Source: Westerdykella aurantiaca
Lineage: Eukaryota; Ascomycota; Dothideomycetes; Pleosporales; Sporormiaceae
NCBI GenBank assembly: GCA_030412805.1
Contig: JASJFJ010000004.1
Span: 4,340,001 to 4,404,000, forward strand
Direction: 5' to 3'
DNA length: 64,000 nucleotides
Position numbers and translations under genes: made by a program. The notes under the pieces were generated by a model that did not search any database, had not been told where the DNA came from, and saw only the letters and a program-made list of their open reading frames with translations. Below, piece after piece: positions 37,300 through 47,253 of this stretch (positions are counted from its first letter, which is position 1; each line of letters begins with the position of its first letter).

Positions 37300-38637
37300 T
37301 TAGCACTTGATCTGGAAGTTATACTCGACCTCATGCGCAGGCGTATCTACCTCCTCCATCCAAGTCAACCCGTTGGCAGCCTCCTCGACGGGGAAGACCT
37401 CTTGAGCATACTCCTCGATGTCTCGCCAGCCCTCCCACAGCTGGATGGCGGCGTCCGGGCACTCGGCTTGCAGGTCGGGTCCAAAGTACTCTGCACCCTT
37501 CTTGGCGAGGGTTTCCTCGAGGGCGGTGAGGTGTTCCCGGTAGCCGGTCGGGGTAGGGACGTTGATGACGATGGGGCCCTGGCGGTAGGAGACGGGACGT
37601 TTGAGGCCGCGGCCGAAGGCGGCGCAGACTTGGGTGGGGGTGAGGAGGGAGAAGGCTAGGGGGATACTACGGGGGGAGAGAGAGACGACAAGTCAGTAAC
37701 CGGTAGATCTAATTAAGCAGGGTAGAGTTGAGAGCATGTCCACGTGCTCCAGGGATAGAGTGTAGCCTCGCGATCCAGACCACGCGAGATGCGCACTTGG
37801 ACCAAAGCGGTGTAGGGGCAAAGGGGGAAAAGGTCATTGGACCACCGCCGGTGGGACTCGCAACCGCCCAGAGTGGAGCAGAGGGGAATGCAACACGTAA
37901 AAAGAACCCCAACAAGGTAGGGACTTTAATACTGTGTAGAGGGCGGAATTAAGAGGGGAAAAAAAATAGGGAGATGCTGCTTACCGCTTGCCATTCCACT
38001 TCCGCGGCCCCTCCTTGAACAACTGGAAGACGGCCGGGCCAATGTCGTGCTCCGAGTCGAGCCAGGGCAATTTCTGGTCCGGGTGGAAGGGGGCCTGCCA
38101 GCGGAAACTGCCATCGGAAAGCAGCTCCATGCGGAAGAGGGGGAAGTCGAGGCTGGTGAAGTTGTTGTGGTAGATGCCGCAGTAGACAAAGGTGGCGGGC
38201 AGGCCGATCTGGCGGATGTACTGCTCAATGGTGAACTTGGGGGCCCAGAGGGGAAGGGCCTTCCAGCCTCTGCCGAAGACGGAATGGTCGGGCATGCTCG
38301 AGTAGATGTAGTGCTGGATGCCGGCCTTCTTCGCGGCGTCGGCAAGGCTTCGACCGACGGCAACCTCGTCTCCCCAGTGGGTGGTGTTGATGAAGGCGAC
38401 CTGGGCGCTCTTGAAGAGGGTGTCGAGGAACTTCTTATCCTCGAGGGGCCCGACGAAGACGGTGACGTTGGGGAGCTCCGAGATTTCTCTTGCGACGATG
38501 CCGTTGAGGTCCTTCATCTGGGCGCGGACCTGCCAGCCCAGGGCGGCAGCGACGCGAATGAAGCTCGCCGACTGGCGGCCATTGCTGTTGATGGTGACGA
38601 CGGTTTTTGTGGTCATTCGTGGAACGGTCCCCGGCAT
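37300..38637 (-). CDS. NmrA-like NAD(P)-binding protein
   Basis: Exons (minus) 38637-37985 and 37666-37300 give 339 aa. The N-terminal Rossmann part reads TVVTINSNGRQSASFIR (an altered form of the glycine-rich loop), followed by RAQMKDLNG, VTVFVGPLED, AFINTTHWGDE and a SMPDHSVFGRGW segment, as in NmrA/HSCARG atypical short-chain dehydrogenases. The second exon supplies FSLLTPTQVCAAFGRGLKRPVSY and the conserved C-terminal region. NmrA-type proteins sense NAD(P) and regulate transcription factors such as AreA; enzymatic activity is unlikely. The intron is 318 nt, much longer than neighbours' introns, but donor, acceptor and phase agree. MTTKT at 38616 is an alternative start. An upstream open frame from 38709 is a pyrimidine leader read as hydrophobic residues. 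Confidence 0.87.
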
Positions 38638-39015
38638 AGTAGGAAAGGAAAGGGGAGGGGAGGGAAGGGTGGAGGTAAAGAGAAAGGAAAGGAAAAGGAA
38701 AAGGCTCAACGGAGAAGGGAAGGAAAGGAGGTCAAGGAATTATTAGGGTCGGTGTGATGGTGACGAGTGACGAGAGGTTGGTGGAGGGATGCCGCATCCA
38801 GCGCCGAAGAGGGAAAGACGCGGCCGGATGCCAGCTGCCAGCAAACAACGGTGAGCGGCGTGCAGGCCGGTGGTACCTGGGCGGATTGCAAAGAGGTAGG
38901 TGACAGGTGTGCAGGCCAGCGAGCCAGCAGGTCAGCGCAGCGGCAGGGGGGAAGATAGAAGAGTGGCGATAGGTAGGGGAGTGAGGAGAGTGAGGAGAGT
39001 GAGGAGCGAGGAGTG

Positions 39016-39045
39016 GCGGCGGCGGTGGTGGTGGTGGTGGTGGTG
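39016..39045. repeat. GGC/GGT trinucleotide run
   Basis: About ten trinucleotide units, first GGC then GGT, inside the NmrA-like gene's upstream region. Non-coding in context. Confidence 0.7.
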
Positions 39046-39752
39046 TGAGGTTGCAGTAGCAGAGGTGAGAGGTCAGAGGTCAGAGGTGAAGACAATATAA
39101 TCCTTCTCAGGGCGTCTTGGTCGTTGCCGCAATCGGGCCTGCAAGCTGGATTTTCCCCAAATGGAAAGATTGGATGGATGGCCGCGATGCCCTGACTGCC
39201 CTGACCAGTTGACCACACCTGGGCAGTAAAGTGCGGGGCACGTGATGGCGGCGGAGGCGGAGACGGAACCTTGGAACCTTGGAAGCGTTTGGAGGATTTT
39301 GCCTAGTTGGAGGTACTGTAAGGTGTACGGAGTACAAAGAAAAGGGTCCGGAGGAAAAAGTGTGGCCGCAATCGAAGGTGATATATTGTGGTGGTAATAA
39401 TGATAAGGGCGAATCCGAGGCAGGCGGAGAGGGGGTCCCGGCAAAAGTAAGAGAGAGCCTCAGAGAGGAGAGAAGGGATCCGGACCTGTGACAGTGTGAC
39501 CTGGAGGGCAAGCCGCAAGAGGAGGAAGCAGCGGAGGGCTTGGTATTGCAGGGCAGGGCGGAGGAGAGCTAGTACAAGTACTAAGTAGTAGTAGAGGGGG
39601 GGAGTCTGGAGTGTGGACGGTGGAGAGATGTGAGAGGCTAATAAAAATCAGGGTGTGGTGGTGCTAGGTAGCGGGGATAGAATACTAGCAGTAGCAGTAG
39701 CAGCTTCACCCGGGGGAGGGCTTTAAAAGGCCTCAAAAAAAACGATCCAAGG

Positions 39753-39782
39753 AGTCGCAGCGTCGCAGCGTCGCAGTCGCAA
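39753..39782. repeat. GTCGCAGC short tandem repeat
   Basis: Three to four imperfect copies of GTCGCAGC in the intergenic region upstream of the NmrA-like gene. Confidence 0.65.
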
Positions 39783-40856
39783 GGCGGGCCGGAGAAGCAG
39801 GAGAAGCATCAAAAAACCCAAAAGGCCGCCTGTGCAACGAACTGGGGCCCTGATTCCTGAAGGGCAGTGTAGGCCCAGTGAAGGCCCAGTGAAGGCCCTG
39901 ATCTCGTCGTCATTGCGAGCGCTGGGGGAAAAATTAGGTAATGGCAACGAATGGGACGAGGCACGCGGTTAGCATGCCTCACCGAGACGCTGCCAGGAAG
40001 TGCCAGCACCCAGCGCTGAGCACCCCTTCGGCAGGCCCTCGGCGGGGCGGCCAGCGGCCAGCGGCGGGGCGGCTCCTTTGCGGGCCAAAAAGGACAAAGG
40101 GCTACCTAGGTAGTTATTAGTAGACGGTTAGAGCCAGTAGTTGGGCCCAGGGGGAGGGGGAAATCCGCCAAGGAGGAACTTGGAAGAGGGTAAACAGTTG
40201 CGACACCAGGCCGGGAGTCGGGACACCCAGCGGAGGATGGCATGGGAAAGAGAGAGACGAGGGGTCCACGGGTCGTTGTTGAGGGATTTGGGACTCGAAT
40301 GACGAGTCTGGGAACCCTAACAGTGGAGAGAGAAGAAGCCACAACTCGGCAGGAAGAGTGGACCACGCACCCACTACTGAGTACTGTTGAGTGTGTTGTT
40401 TTATTTAACTCTGGTGCAGGGTAATTATTGACTAACCGAATAATAATAAAATCCACAAGCTCACCCGATTCCCTCTATGCATTCATTACCAGGCCCCTCC
40501 TATTGCTCGGCTTCGAGCTTGGCTCTCGGTTGCTATACATTATCAGATCGCCAAATCGCACAGAAGCCGACCACGTGCTTCCACCATGCCAGAATGCCAC
40601 CACCATAACCATCCATCAATATGTAACAATATCAATAAAAAACCTCCCTCATAGGCTACCTCGTAGCCCCTCCTTGGTATCTGCACTTGTCTGCACTACT
40701 TGACTCTCCCGAGTCACAGGACTCGATATGCATCCAAACGCCATCTACTATAGTATGACGACCCTTCTGGCGACCCTCATTATCCGTTCGCTGGTCCCCA
40801 CCCACAGTAAACGTGCTCTCCCCATCCAATATCCATCCCCGATATGACTCTTCACT

Positions 40857-43039
40857 TCACTCTACCCCCTGCCCCGTGACCAGCGTCCACACCCCATCCC
40901 CATCCGCACCACCCCCCTCCTCCTTCTTCGCATGCATCCTCGCCGACCCCATCTCTTCGGAATGCAGATGCGCCCCGGCCTCCATCAACAGCTCGACGTG
41001 CTCCCTCAGCCCCGCCGCCGCCGCCACGTACAGCGGCGTGTGCCCGCCGCGGTTGCGCAGATGCACAGACGCCCCCTGCGCCACGAATTCCCGCAGTATC
41101 TCAATGTTCGGTCCGCTCGCCGCCAGGTGCTGCAGGGAAAGCCCCCAAAATGTCAGCATTCCTGCTTCCGCATACGCCATCTTGCATCATCCAACCGCTT
41201 AACTTAACCCCAAGTTAAACGCTTCCGTCGGTCTCGGTCCATCGTTATTCCGCACTCGCGTAACCCAGAGAGATAAGGACGAGAGGTGGGAGGTTGAGCC
41301 CAACATGGTACTACCGCCAAGAAATGGCCCTTTTCGGACCACCTCATTCTCTGGCTCCTGGTAGACTGCCACTCATGGCTCTCCTTCCGAACCTCCCTTT
41401 ATCGACGGACACGACCAGAGAGATAATGCAGTCGCAGTCACAGTCGCAGTCGCACTCGCCTGCTCACACCATGCGACTCTCCCGATCCCGGCGCCCCAAC
41501 TCAGGCACCCTCCCTCACATCCACTCCCTCCTTCGGCGTCGAGTACCCCGAGTCGGAACGTTGAACGGAAATGCCACTTACCACCGGTGTGTTCAGGTTG
41601 TAGTCCGCATCGTTGAGCAGCCATCGCGGCTCCCCCCGTATAATGTCCCTCGTCTCTTGCACGTTGCCCTTCTGGATCGCGTACCCCAGCGCCGTCAGGC
41701 TCGACAGCTCTGGCGTCAGCGCCCCGCTCTTCGGGTGCTCGAAATGCGTCCGCGTCCTCTCCGTAAGCTCCCCCCGTATCGACACTGACATGCGCGCTGC
41801 CACCTCCTCCGGCGTCGCCTCCGGGAGCGCCAGGAGGTACGCCAGCTTCGTGAGCGCCGCCTCCGTCGTGAGGTCCTGCCCAAAGACCACGCCCGCTCTC
41901 CCCAGCACCGTCGCGGGTGCGTACAGCGGGCTCACGCTGCCGCTCAGGCACTGCGTCACATTGACAATGACGATCCCCCTCTTGACCGCGTCCGCCAGGA
42001 TCCGCGTCATGGCGCTGTCGGGCCCGCCTGGCGTGTTGCCCGCCCCGAACGTCTCCAACACCAGCCCCTTTAACCCTTCCAACCGCAGCACGGCATCCAC
42101 CATCTCGGGCTTCATGCCAGGGAAGATCCGTAGACACGCCACGTGCGTCGTGTCTAGCTTCGTCTGGATGCTGAAGGGCTCCACGATGGTCGGCCGGTAG
42201 ACGAGATTCCACTCGACCTTTGTCCGCGTCGACGTCACCGTCGCCAGCGGCGGCAGGTTGGGGCTCGCAAACGCCTCGAAGTCGTCCGCCGACACCTTGG
42301 TGCTGCGGTTGCCGCGGAACAGCTTGTAGTTGAAGAACAGGCACACCTCGGGGATCATGAAGTGGCCCGCGATGATGAGCGACGAGAGCAGGTTGTCCTG
42401 CGCGTCGTTCTGCAGCTCCATCATCGGCGTCTGCGACCCCGTCAGGATCACCGGCTTGCCCAGGTTGTGCAGCATGAAGCTCAGCGCCGAGCACGTGTAG
42501 GCCAGCGAGTCGGTGCCGTGGAGCACCACGAACCCGTCAAACAGCTGGTAGTTCCGGGAGATGCACTTGGCGATCTGGTCCCAGCCGACCGCGTCGATCG
42601 AACTGCTGTCCAGCAGCGTCTCGAACTCGTACACGCTGTACCGGACTCTCCTCTCGTACGCGCTGATCGGGCACCGCAGACTCTGCACTGCTTTGCGCGT
42701 GCCCTTGTCGTCAATCACCAGATCCAGAGGTTCGGGGTAGGACCCGTCGTTGAAGCAGGGCCGTGGCGCCAGTCCAGCCTTGAGGAATCCTCTTGCCTGA
42801 GCACGCTGACGTTAGAATTCGTGGATTTCCATGAACCGGGCGATTTCATTCTTCGAGTTTTTCCATCTTACCGGTACCAGCCCGTTCTCTGATTTTCTCA
42901 TGCATATTGTGCCCCCTGTGGAAAACGCGTAAGCCCAATGACTCCAGCGAATGGTGAAATTCTCTCTCGTCCGCTTACCTGTGATGATAATGAGTACCCG
43001 CGACTCCGGCAGCTGGAGCTCGGGGAATCCGTCGTCCAT
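40857..43039 (-). CDS. type I-like L-asparaginase with C-terminal ankyrin repeats
   Basis: Exons (minus) 43039-42979, 42915-42872, 42796-41582 and 41129-40857 give 530 aa. The asparaginase domain carries ITGGTI (catalytic Thr about 24, assembled across the first junction), HGTDSLAYT (about 128-136), PVILTGSQTPM and GNTPGG. The last 120 residues form ankyrin-like repeats (NTPVHLAASG, then GHTPLYVAAAAGLREHVELL). This bipartite plan is the cytosolic lysophospholipase/60-kDa asparaginase type; no signal peptide is present. It hydrolyses L-asparagine to aspartate and ammonia. The last intron is 452 nt with a GTAAGT donor, a GCTGAC branch point and CTGCAG acceptor; joining it restores the ankyrin consensus in phase. 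It contains a GCAGTC short repeat at 41428-41460. Confidence 0.92.
41428..41460. repeat. GCAGTC hexamer repeat inside an intron
   Basis: Five imperfect copies of GCAGTC/ACAGTC/GCACTC within the 452-nt intron of the asparaginase gene. Confidence 0.65.
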
Positions 43040-43866
43040 TGCCCTTTTATGTAGGAGATCAGATCCGCAGCGAATCAGAGGCGTCTCAACGGTTCAGACG
43101 TGAATCCCCAAAAGATTCCAATAAACTTTTGTGCGGGCCGACCTGTCCGTATATGTAGACAATGTCTTGTTTATCGTGAACTGGAGACGGAGTTTGAAAG
43201 AAGCTTCGGCGGGCCCGTTGATAGCGCCTTTGCCAAGCACGGGGGATTCTAGTCCATGTGCTTTGCTCAAAGTACGTGCCGCCACACACAAAGAAGTTGA
43301 AGCAAATATTCATCAAACATGGGAGGGAGCCAGGTCCATGGTTGATCAGTGAGATTAGGAGCATATGATTACAAAAGGCGCGGACGCAAGGTCGAACTTC
43401 GGTCCTTTTGGCACCGCTGCTCGGCCGCGTGTGCCTGTCCGCCGCCGCCGGTCATAGGCATAGGCATGCAACTAGCACAATAGGTACCAGTCAACCCAGC
43501 GAATGGGACCCACTTTGCCATTCCATTACCCCTTCAAAACCACCCCATTACCCCCTCAAAACTACTTCCCATTACCCCTTCGAAATTGGAAAAGAAAAAA
43601 TCCTTCCTCTGGCCCTCCCTCCTCGCAGCGCTACATCATACGATAACGAATTTTTTTTTCCTTCTAGGTGCATTCGATATCGGCCGGCCGGGCTAGGAAA
43701 TCGTCGGCTTAGCCGGAATTACATCATGGACACAACTCATTGAAACTACACAGTAGGCACTCTTTATTTATATTATATTAGCTGCTGTGGGACATGCAGT
43801 ATACAAGGATTCGTACCTGTCTCCGATGTTGCCCTGTCCTCTTAGATGCTCCCTCCTTCACATGCG
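43040..43866. other. intergenic, 0.8 kb
   Basis: Upstream of the asparaginase gene and 3' of the nucleotidyltransferase-like gene (both minus). Contains the CCATTACCCC repeats listed separately and a poly-T run (43650-43658). No gene seen. Confidence 0.5.
43523..43586. repeat. three copies of a CCATTACCCC(C/T)TC(A/G)AAA unit
   Basis: Units start at 43523, 43545 and 43569, spaced 22 and 24 bases. The core CCATTACCCC is identical in all three and is followed by YTCRAAA. Confidence 0.75.
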
Positions 43867-45545
43867 TCAAAACACGCAACACCGAAGACGTCTCCAAAAG
43901 GCGATTGGCGTGTCCTTCTCCTTCTCTCCCGTCTCCTCCAACCTGTCGTCGCGAGTCGCCTTATTAGTGCATCCACTCATCGGAACACTATCCGTGTCAA
44001 CTCCATTCGTATCGACTTCGGTGGTGTGTACTCCATTCGCCTGAGAAGCTCTTGTACCGACTTGATCCCCGTCAGCTCCTTCGAATTCGACTCCATCTGC
44101 TCCGAGTCCACATGTTGTGATATTGTTGGCGCGAGACTCTTCCCTCTCGACAGCGGCTTTCTCGACATCACCGGTCGCTGCTCCGTTGGTGTCCACTCGA
44201 TTCGTCTTTCCGCCGTCTGTTTGTAGTCTATTCGACTCAGATCCGACGTGACTCTTTTCTCTGTTCGCCTTCTTGGCTCTGCTCTAAACCGATGGGATTA
44301 ATTTGATTCGCCGAACGACAAGGTAGACAACTGGAGGACAAGGGCCAAGCAAAGGTGTAGTATCTATACATGGCCGTGATACATGGCGGTACGATCTCGC
44401 GCTCTTCTGTACCCTAGATGATTCTGCTCCAGACTTACCACGCGTGCTTTCTCCAGCATCTTCACTTGCTCCCAATTCTCCTTCACCCAACTCAGCACAG
44501 CTTCCTCGTCAACCACGCTGGCTCCCCAGAGAGGTTGGTCCGTGATCATGGCTTCGGAAGTCACAAAAGGGCGACCGTCATGGAAGTCCACCCAGCGTCG
44601 CAATGATCGTAGTGCGGTCGTCAGCGAGTTGCCTTGAACCGGGAGAAGCTCCTTGACGCGTTCCCAGATAGCAATGTCCCGTTCTCGAGCATGATGCTCC
44701 GCCATCATCTTCTCGTACTCCATGTGCTTGCCGAACGTGGCGAGCGCCTCTTGACGAACGCGCTCGCGACTCCAAGGCTGGTTCGGCGAGCCGGTTTCGA
44801 TACGGGGCGGCATGAAGTCCTCGACGAACCTACTGTACATGGGACGCTTCCGTTGGCGAGCTCTGTCGTTCGCCTTCTCGTGCCGGCCATCGAACGTGCT
44901 GGGATGGAAGAATCTGCCATTCGCGACCCATTCGAACAATTCCACCTCGTCGCCAAAACCCTCCCAGTACTTCGCAGCGTCGAGTCCATAGAACTTCATC
45001 GCCTCATCTGGATCTCTGGTCAGGAACAGGAGCGCCTTCTTCTTGTTGTACGGCTCGATCTCCGGTACGCGGAGATGGAGCCCCTTGTCGTTGCACTTGA
45101 CGCCGAGTGATCGGTGGCAAATCCCGATGATCTGGAGTAGGTCCGAGTCGGACTTGAGGAACAGCGTCCACTTGAACAGTTCGTCGCTATCCGGAGTGCC
45201 CTCGCCTGGACAGATCTCCACATCAACCTGGAAATACGGGCCCGGCGAATCCGCATAGGGAACTGCATACGACTTGGTGCCGCCGTTGTCGTAGAAGTAC
45301 TCTGCCCCAAGCAAGCCCTTCAGCATATCTGGGTCCCACGGAGCTATTGCGCCCTCGACTAGGACATCGATGTCACCGTGGTCCGCCTTCCCAGGTGCTT
45401 CTCGAGGAAAGGCGACATTTCGAAAGATGGTCTGCAGTTTCCGCTGAACTTCCAAGGACAAGGCTTGATAGGTCGCTGTCGACATTCTTGGTACTTTCAA
45501 GGCAGATCTGTCAGGGCCTGCGGTTGCAAAAGCTTGTCCGCCCAT
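43867..45545 (-). CDS. nucleotidyltransferase-like protein with C-terminal CaaX box
   Basis: Exons (minus) 45545-44439 and 44283-43867 give 507 aa; the start may instead be the Met at 45485. Residues about 54-64 contain DHGDIDVLVEG, which fits the D-x-D signature of the nucleotidyltransferase fold, with another possible metal-ligand motif QVDVEI some 60 residues later. The rest of exon 1 is well-ordered and charged, ending with a helix before the intron. Exon 2 encodes a polar, probably disordered tail with repeated Val-Asp-Thr-Asn/Gly-Val-Asp units. The protein ends WRRLRCCVF: the last four residues CCVF form a CaaX box next to basic residues, predicting prenylation and membrane attachment. 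Splicing uses GTAAGT and a phase-0 TTTAG acceptor. I know of no assigned function. Confidence 0.75.
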
Positions 45546-46263
45546 GGCGCGGGAGCGTTTCGAAGCTGGGGTGCAAAGATTAGCGTACCGCGAAGATGCG
45601 TGAAAGACGGTCGTCAGATAGTCAGATTAATCATTCCGCTCATACATTATATGGACAAACAAACGCGTTGCCAGTTGCGTGAACAGTCAGAAGAGATCCA
45701 GCCAAAGGGGAAGGTACAAGGACACAGTCATAAGCTGTCAAGAGATGGAAGGAGGCTGATGGTGCACGGACCACCTCTATTCGTTTGCTGGCTTGGGATT
45801 ATAGCTACCAAGGGTGTAAGTTCCATGTGCATGTGGAGCTCTGGAAATAGGAGTGTCAATCTATCGTAAACATCCTAGTAATAATCATTCCGTGACTGCA
45901 ATTACACCGAACGTTCATCGGCTTAATGCCAGCATCCATATACATTCTTGTACATTCTACGTCGGAGACTTTGGCTTCACTTAAGCTTGGACGGAACCAT
46001 TAGTTGACAATAGTTGAAGCATAATTACTACGGAATCGATCAGTCATTACTAGGTTCGGTTTTTGAAGAAGAATTACTGAGGGCTCGACCGACCATTACT
46101 AGGTACAATAATTAAAGCAAAATTACTGCAGCTCGATCCGATCATTACTAAGTAAACTGACAGACAGCACCCGCGACCAACGAAACCCCGAAATACCAAT
46201 AAGCCGATAACCATACGCAATACAACAACGACACTACGAGTATCGTTCAGGCTGAACGGACCC
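45546..46263. other. intergenic with tandem repeats
   Basis: Upstream of the nucleotidyltransferase-like gene and 3' of the small membrane protein gene. The AT-rich half carries the 49-bp repeats listed separately. No gene seen. Confidence 0.5.
46023..46169. repeat. 49-bp-period tandem repeat, three units plus a decayed one
   Basis: AATTACT begins at 46023, 46072 and 46121, exactly 49 bases apart, and each unit has CATTACTAGGT or CATTACTAAGT about 22 bases in. A weaker fourth unit (CCATTAG...ACAATAGTTGAAGCA) precedes at about 45974-46022. The units are AT-richer than the flanks and have diverged by substitutions without indels. Confidence 0.8.
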
Positions 46264-46671
46264 TCATCGCAGGGTATAACTAGCTCGAGCAATCGCCTCC
46301 GGTGAAGGAGGGGTACATCTGGTTTCAAAAGGGGTACCTCGGTATGGGTCATTGAAAGAAACATATTCCCCCCTCCTAAGGGCTTCACGCTCAGGCGTGC
46401 CAATTGCGGGCATGCGTATTGGGGGTCGCCGATAAACACTCGGTTGCCTTGGCCGTATATATTCTGATGTGGCAGGCCTGGGAGGAGGACGTGCAGGCTT
46501 GGTGCCGTTCCCAGGCTCGCGCGTGTAGAGGAGCAACAGCAGGGCTACGCATGGTACAGCAATCCAAAGCCATCCAAGGTTTTCTTCGAGGGGGGCACAA
46601 GAGGAAGGCTTGATGGCGTCGATAGTGGGGGTCGCATTGGTGCGTGAGATAGTAGTTGTGGTCGACGCCAT
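46264..46671 (-). CDS. small single-pass membrane protein, hypothetical
   Basis: Single-exon frame of 135 aa from Met 46671. The Thr-rich N-terminus (MASTTTTISRTN) is followed by one strong membrane helix (LWIAVPCVALLLLLY, about residues 34-49) and a Pro/Arg-rich tail with PPPRP, RPRQPSVYRRPP and a final SYTLR. An A/T-rich tract (46824-46856) upstream reads as a poly-pyrimidine run on the coding strand, which is common before fungal starts. The same frame is open up to 47022, but the upstream part looks random. I recognise no family. It could be a type I or III membrane protein with a proline-rich cytosolic tail, or a chance ORF. Confidence 0.5.
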   Translation of the reverse strand: MASTTTTISRTNATPTIDAIKPSSCAPLEENLGWLWIAVPCVALLLLLYTREPGNGTKPARPPPRPATSEYIRPRQPSVYRRPPIRMPAIGTPEREALRRGEYVSFNDPYRGTPFETRCTPPSPEAIARASYTLR

Positions 46672-47253
46672 TCTTCCAACGGTTTCCCGGGTACGCAGTC
46701 CAAGTTTTGAGCGCGAGATTTCGAAGGCCTTGTGTTTGTGGGTGTGCTCTCCGGTCAGGCCGTTCGAAGGTTGTACACGGCGCTGTGTTGGAGGAATAGT
46801 TCGGCAACAGGCTCTGTCGGGACCAAAAAAAAAAAGAAAAAGAAAAAAAAAGAAAAGCGGGAGGGCGGTTAAAGTGAAAAAATGTCTAGGGCGCCAGAAT
46901 ATACATTTTATAACCATTCCTGCCCGCAGTAGATGGGCTGATGTGTGCGCATCAGTGACGGAGTTGAGGTCATCGAAGGCATATAAACCCTCCGACCACC
47001 GAGGACTTGTGCACATCCACAACGGTTGAAGTTAACGGTACCATAGATCTGAAGACATACCATTCGCCGTCTACTTCCTCCCTTCTATTCGCTCTTGTCC
47101 TTGGTCGATTACCGCGATGCAAGACCAGATCCCTCTTAAACGCCAAAGAAACCCTATGTCGTGCCATTCAACGTGACTTCGCTGGCTATGCAATGCAAAT
47201 GCAAGTCCAAACACATTACCTCGAAATGCCAAAGCCAGATCATTCCCAGAAGT
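46672..47253. other. intergenic, 0.6 kb
   Basis: Upstream of the small membrane protein and 3' of the GT21 gene. Contains the A-rich tract 46824-46856 (A10GA5GA9GA4-like). Nothing else seen. Confidence 0.5.

Larger units (their letters stand above)
38638..40856. other. 2.2 kb repeat-rich upstream region of the NmrA-like gene
   Basis: No credible gene. The interval holds a series of short tandem runs: GTGAGGAGA units (38981-39009), GGC/GGT (39016-39045), AGAGGTC (39061-39088), AGTAGC (39686-39705), GTCGCAGC (39753-39782), a 13-base GTGAAGGCCCA-type repeat (39871-39899) and GGCGGGGCGG boxes (40041-40073). One TACGGAGTAC lies near 39318. Frames on both strands are low-complexity. Confidence 0.5.

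Noticed and set aside
36428..37310. Clusters of open frames between the HET and NmrA-like genes
   Set aside because: Low-complexity, mutually overlapping on both strands, no family resemblance.
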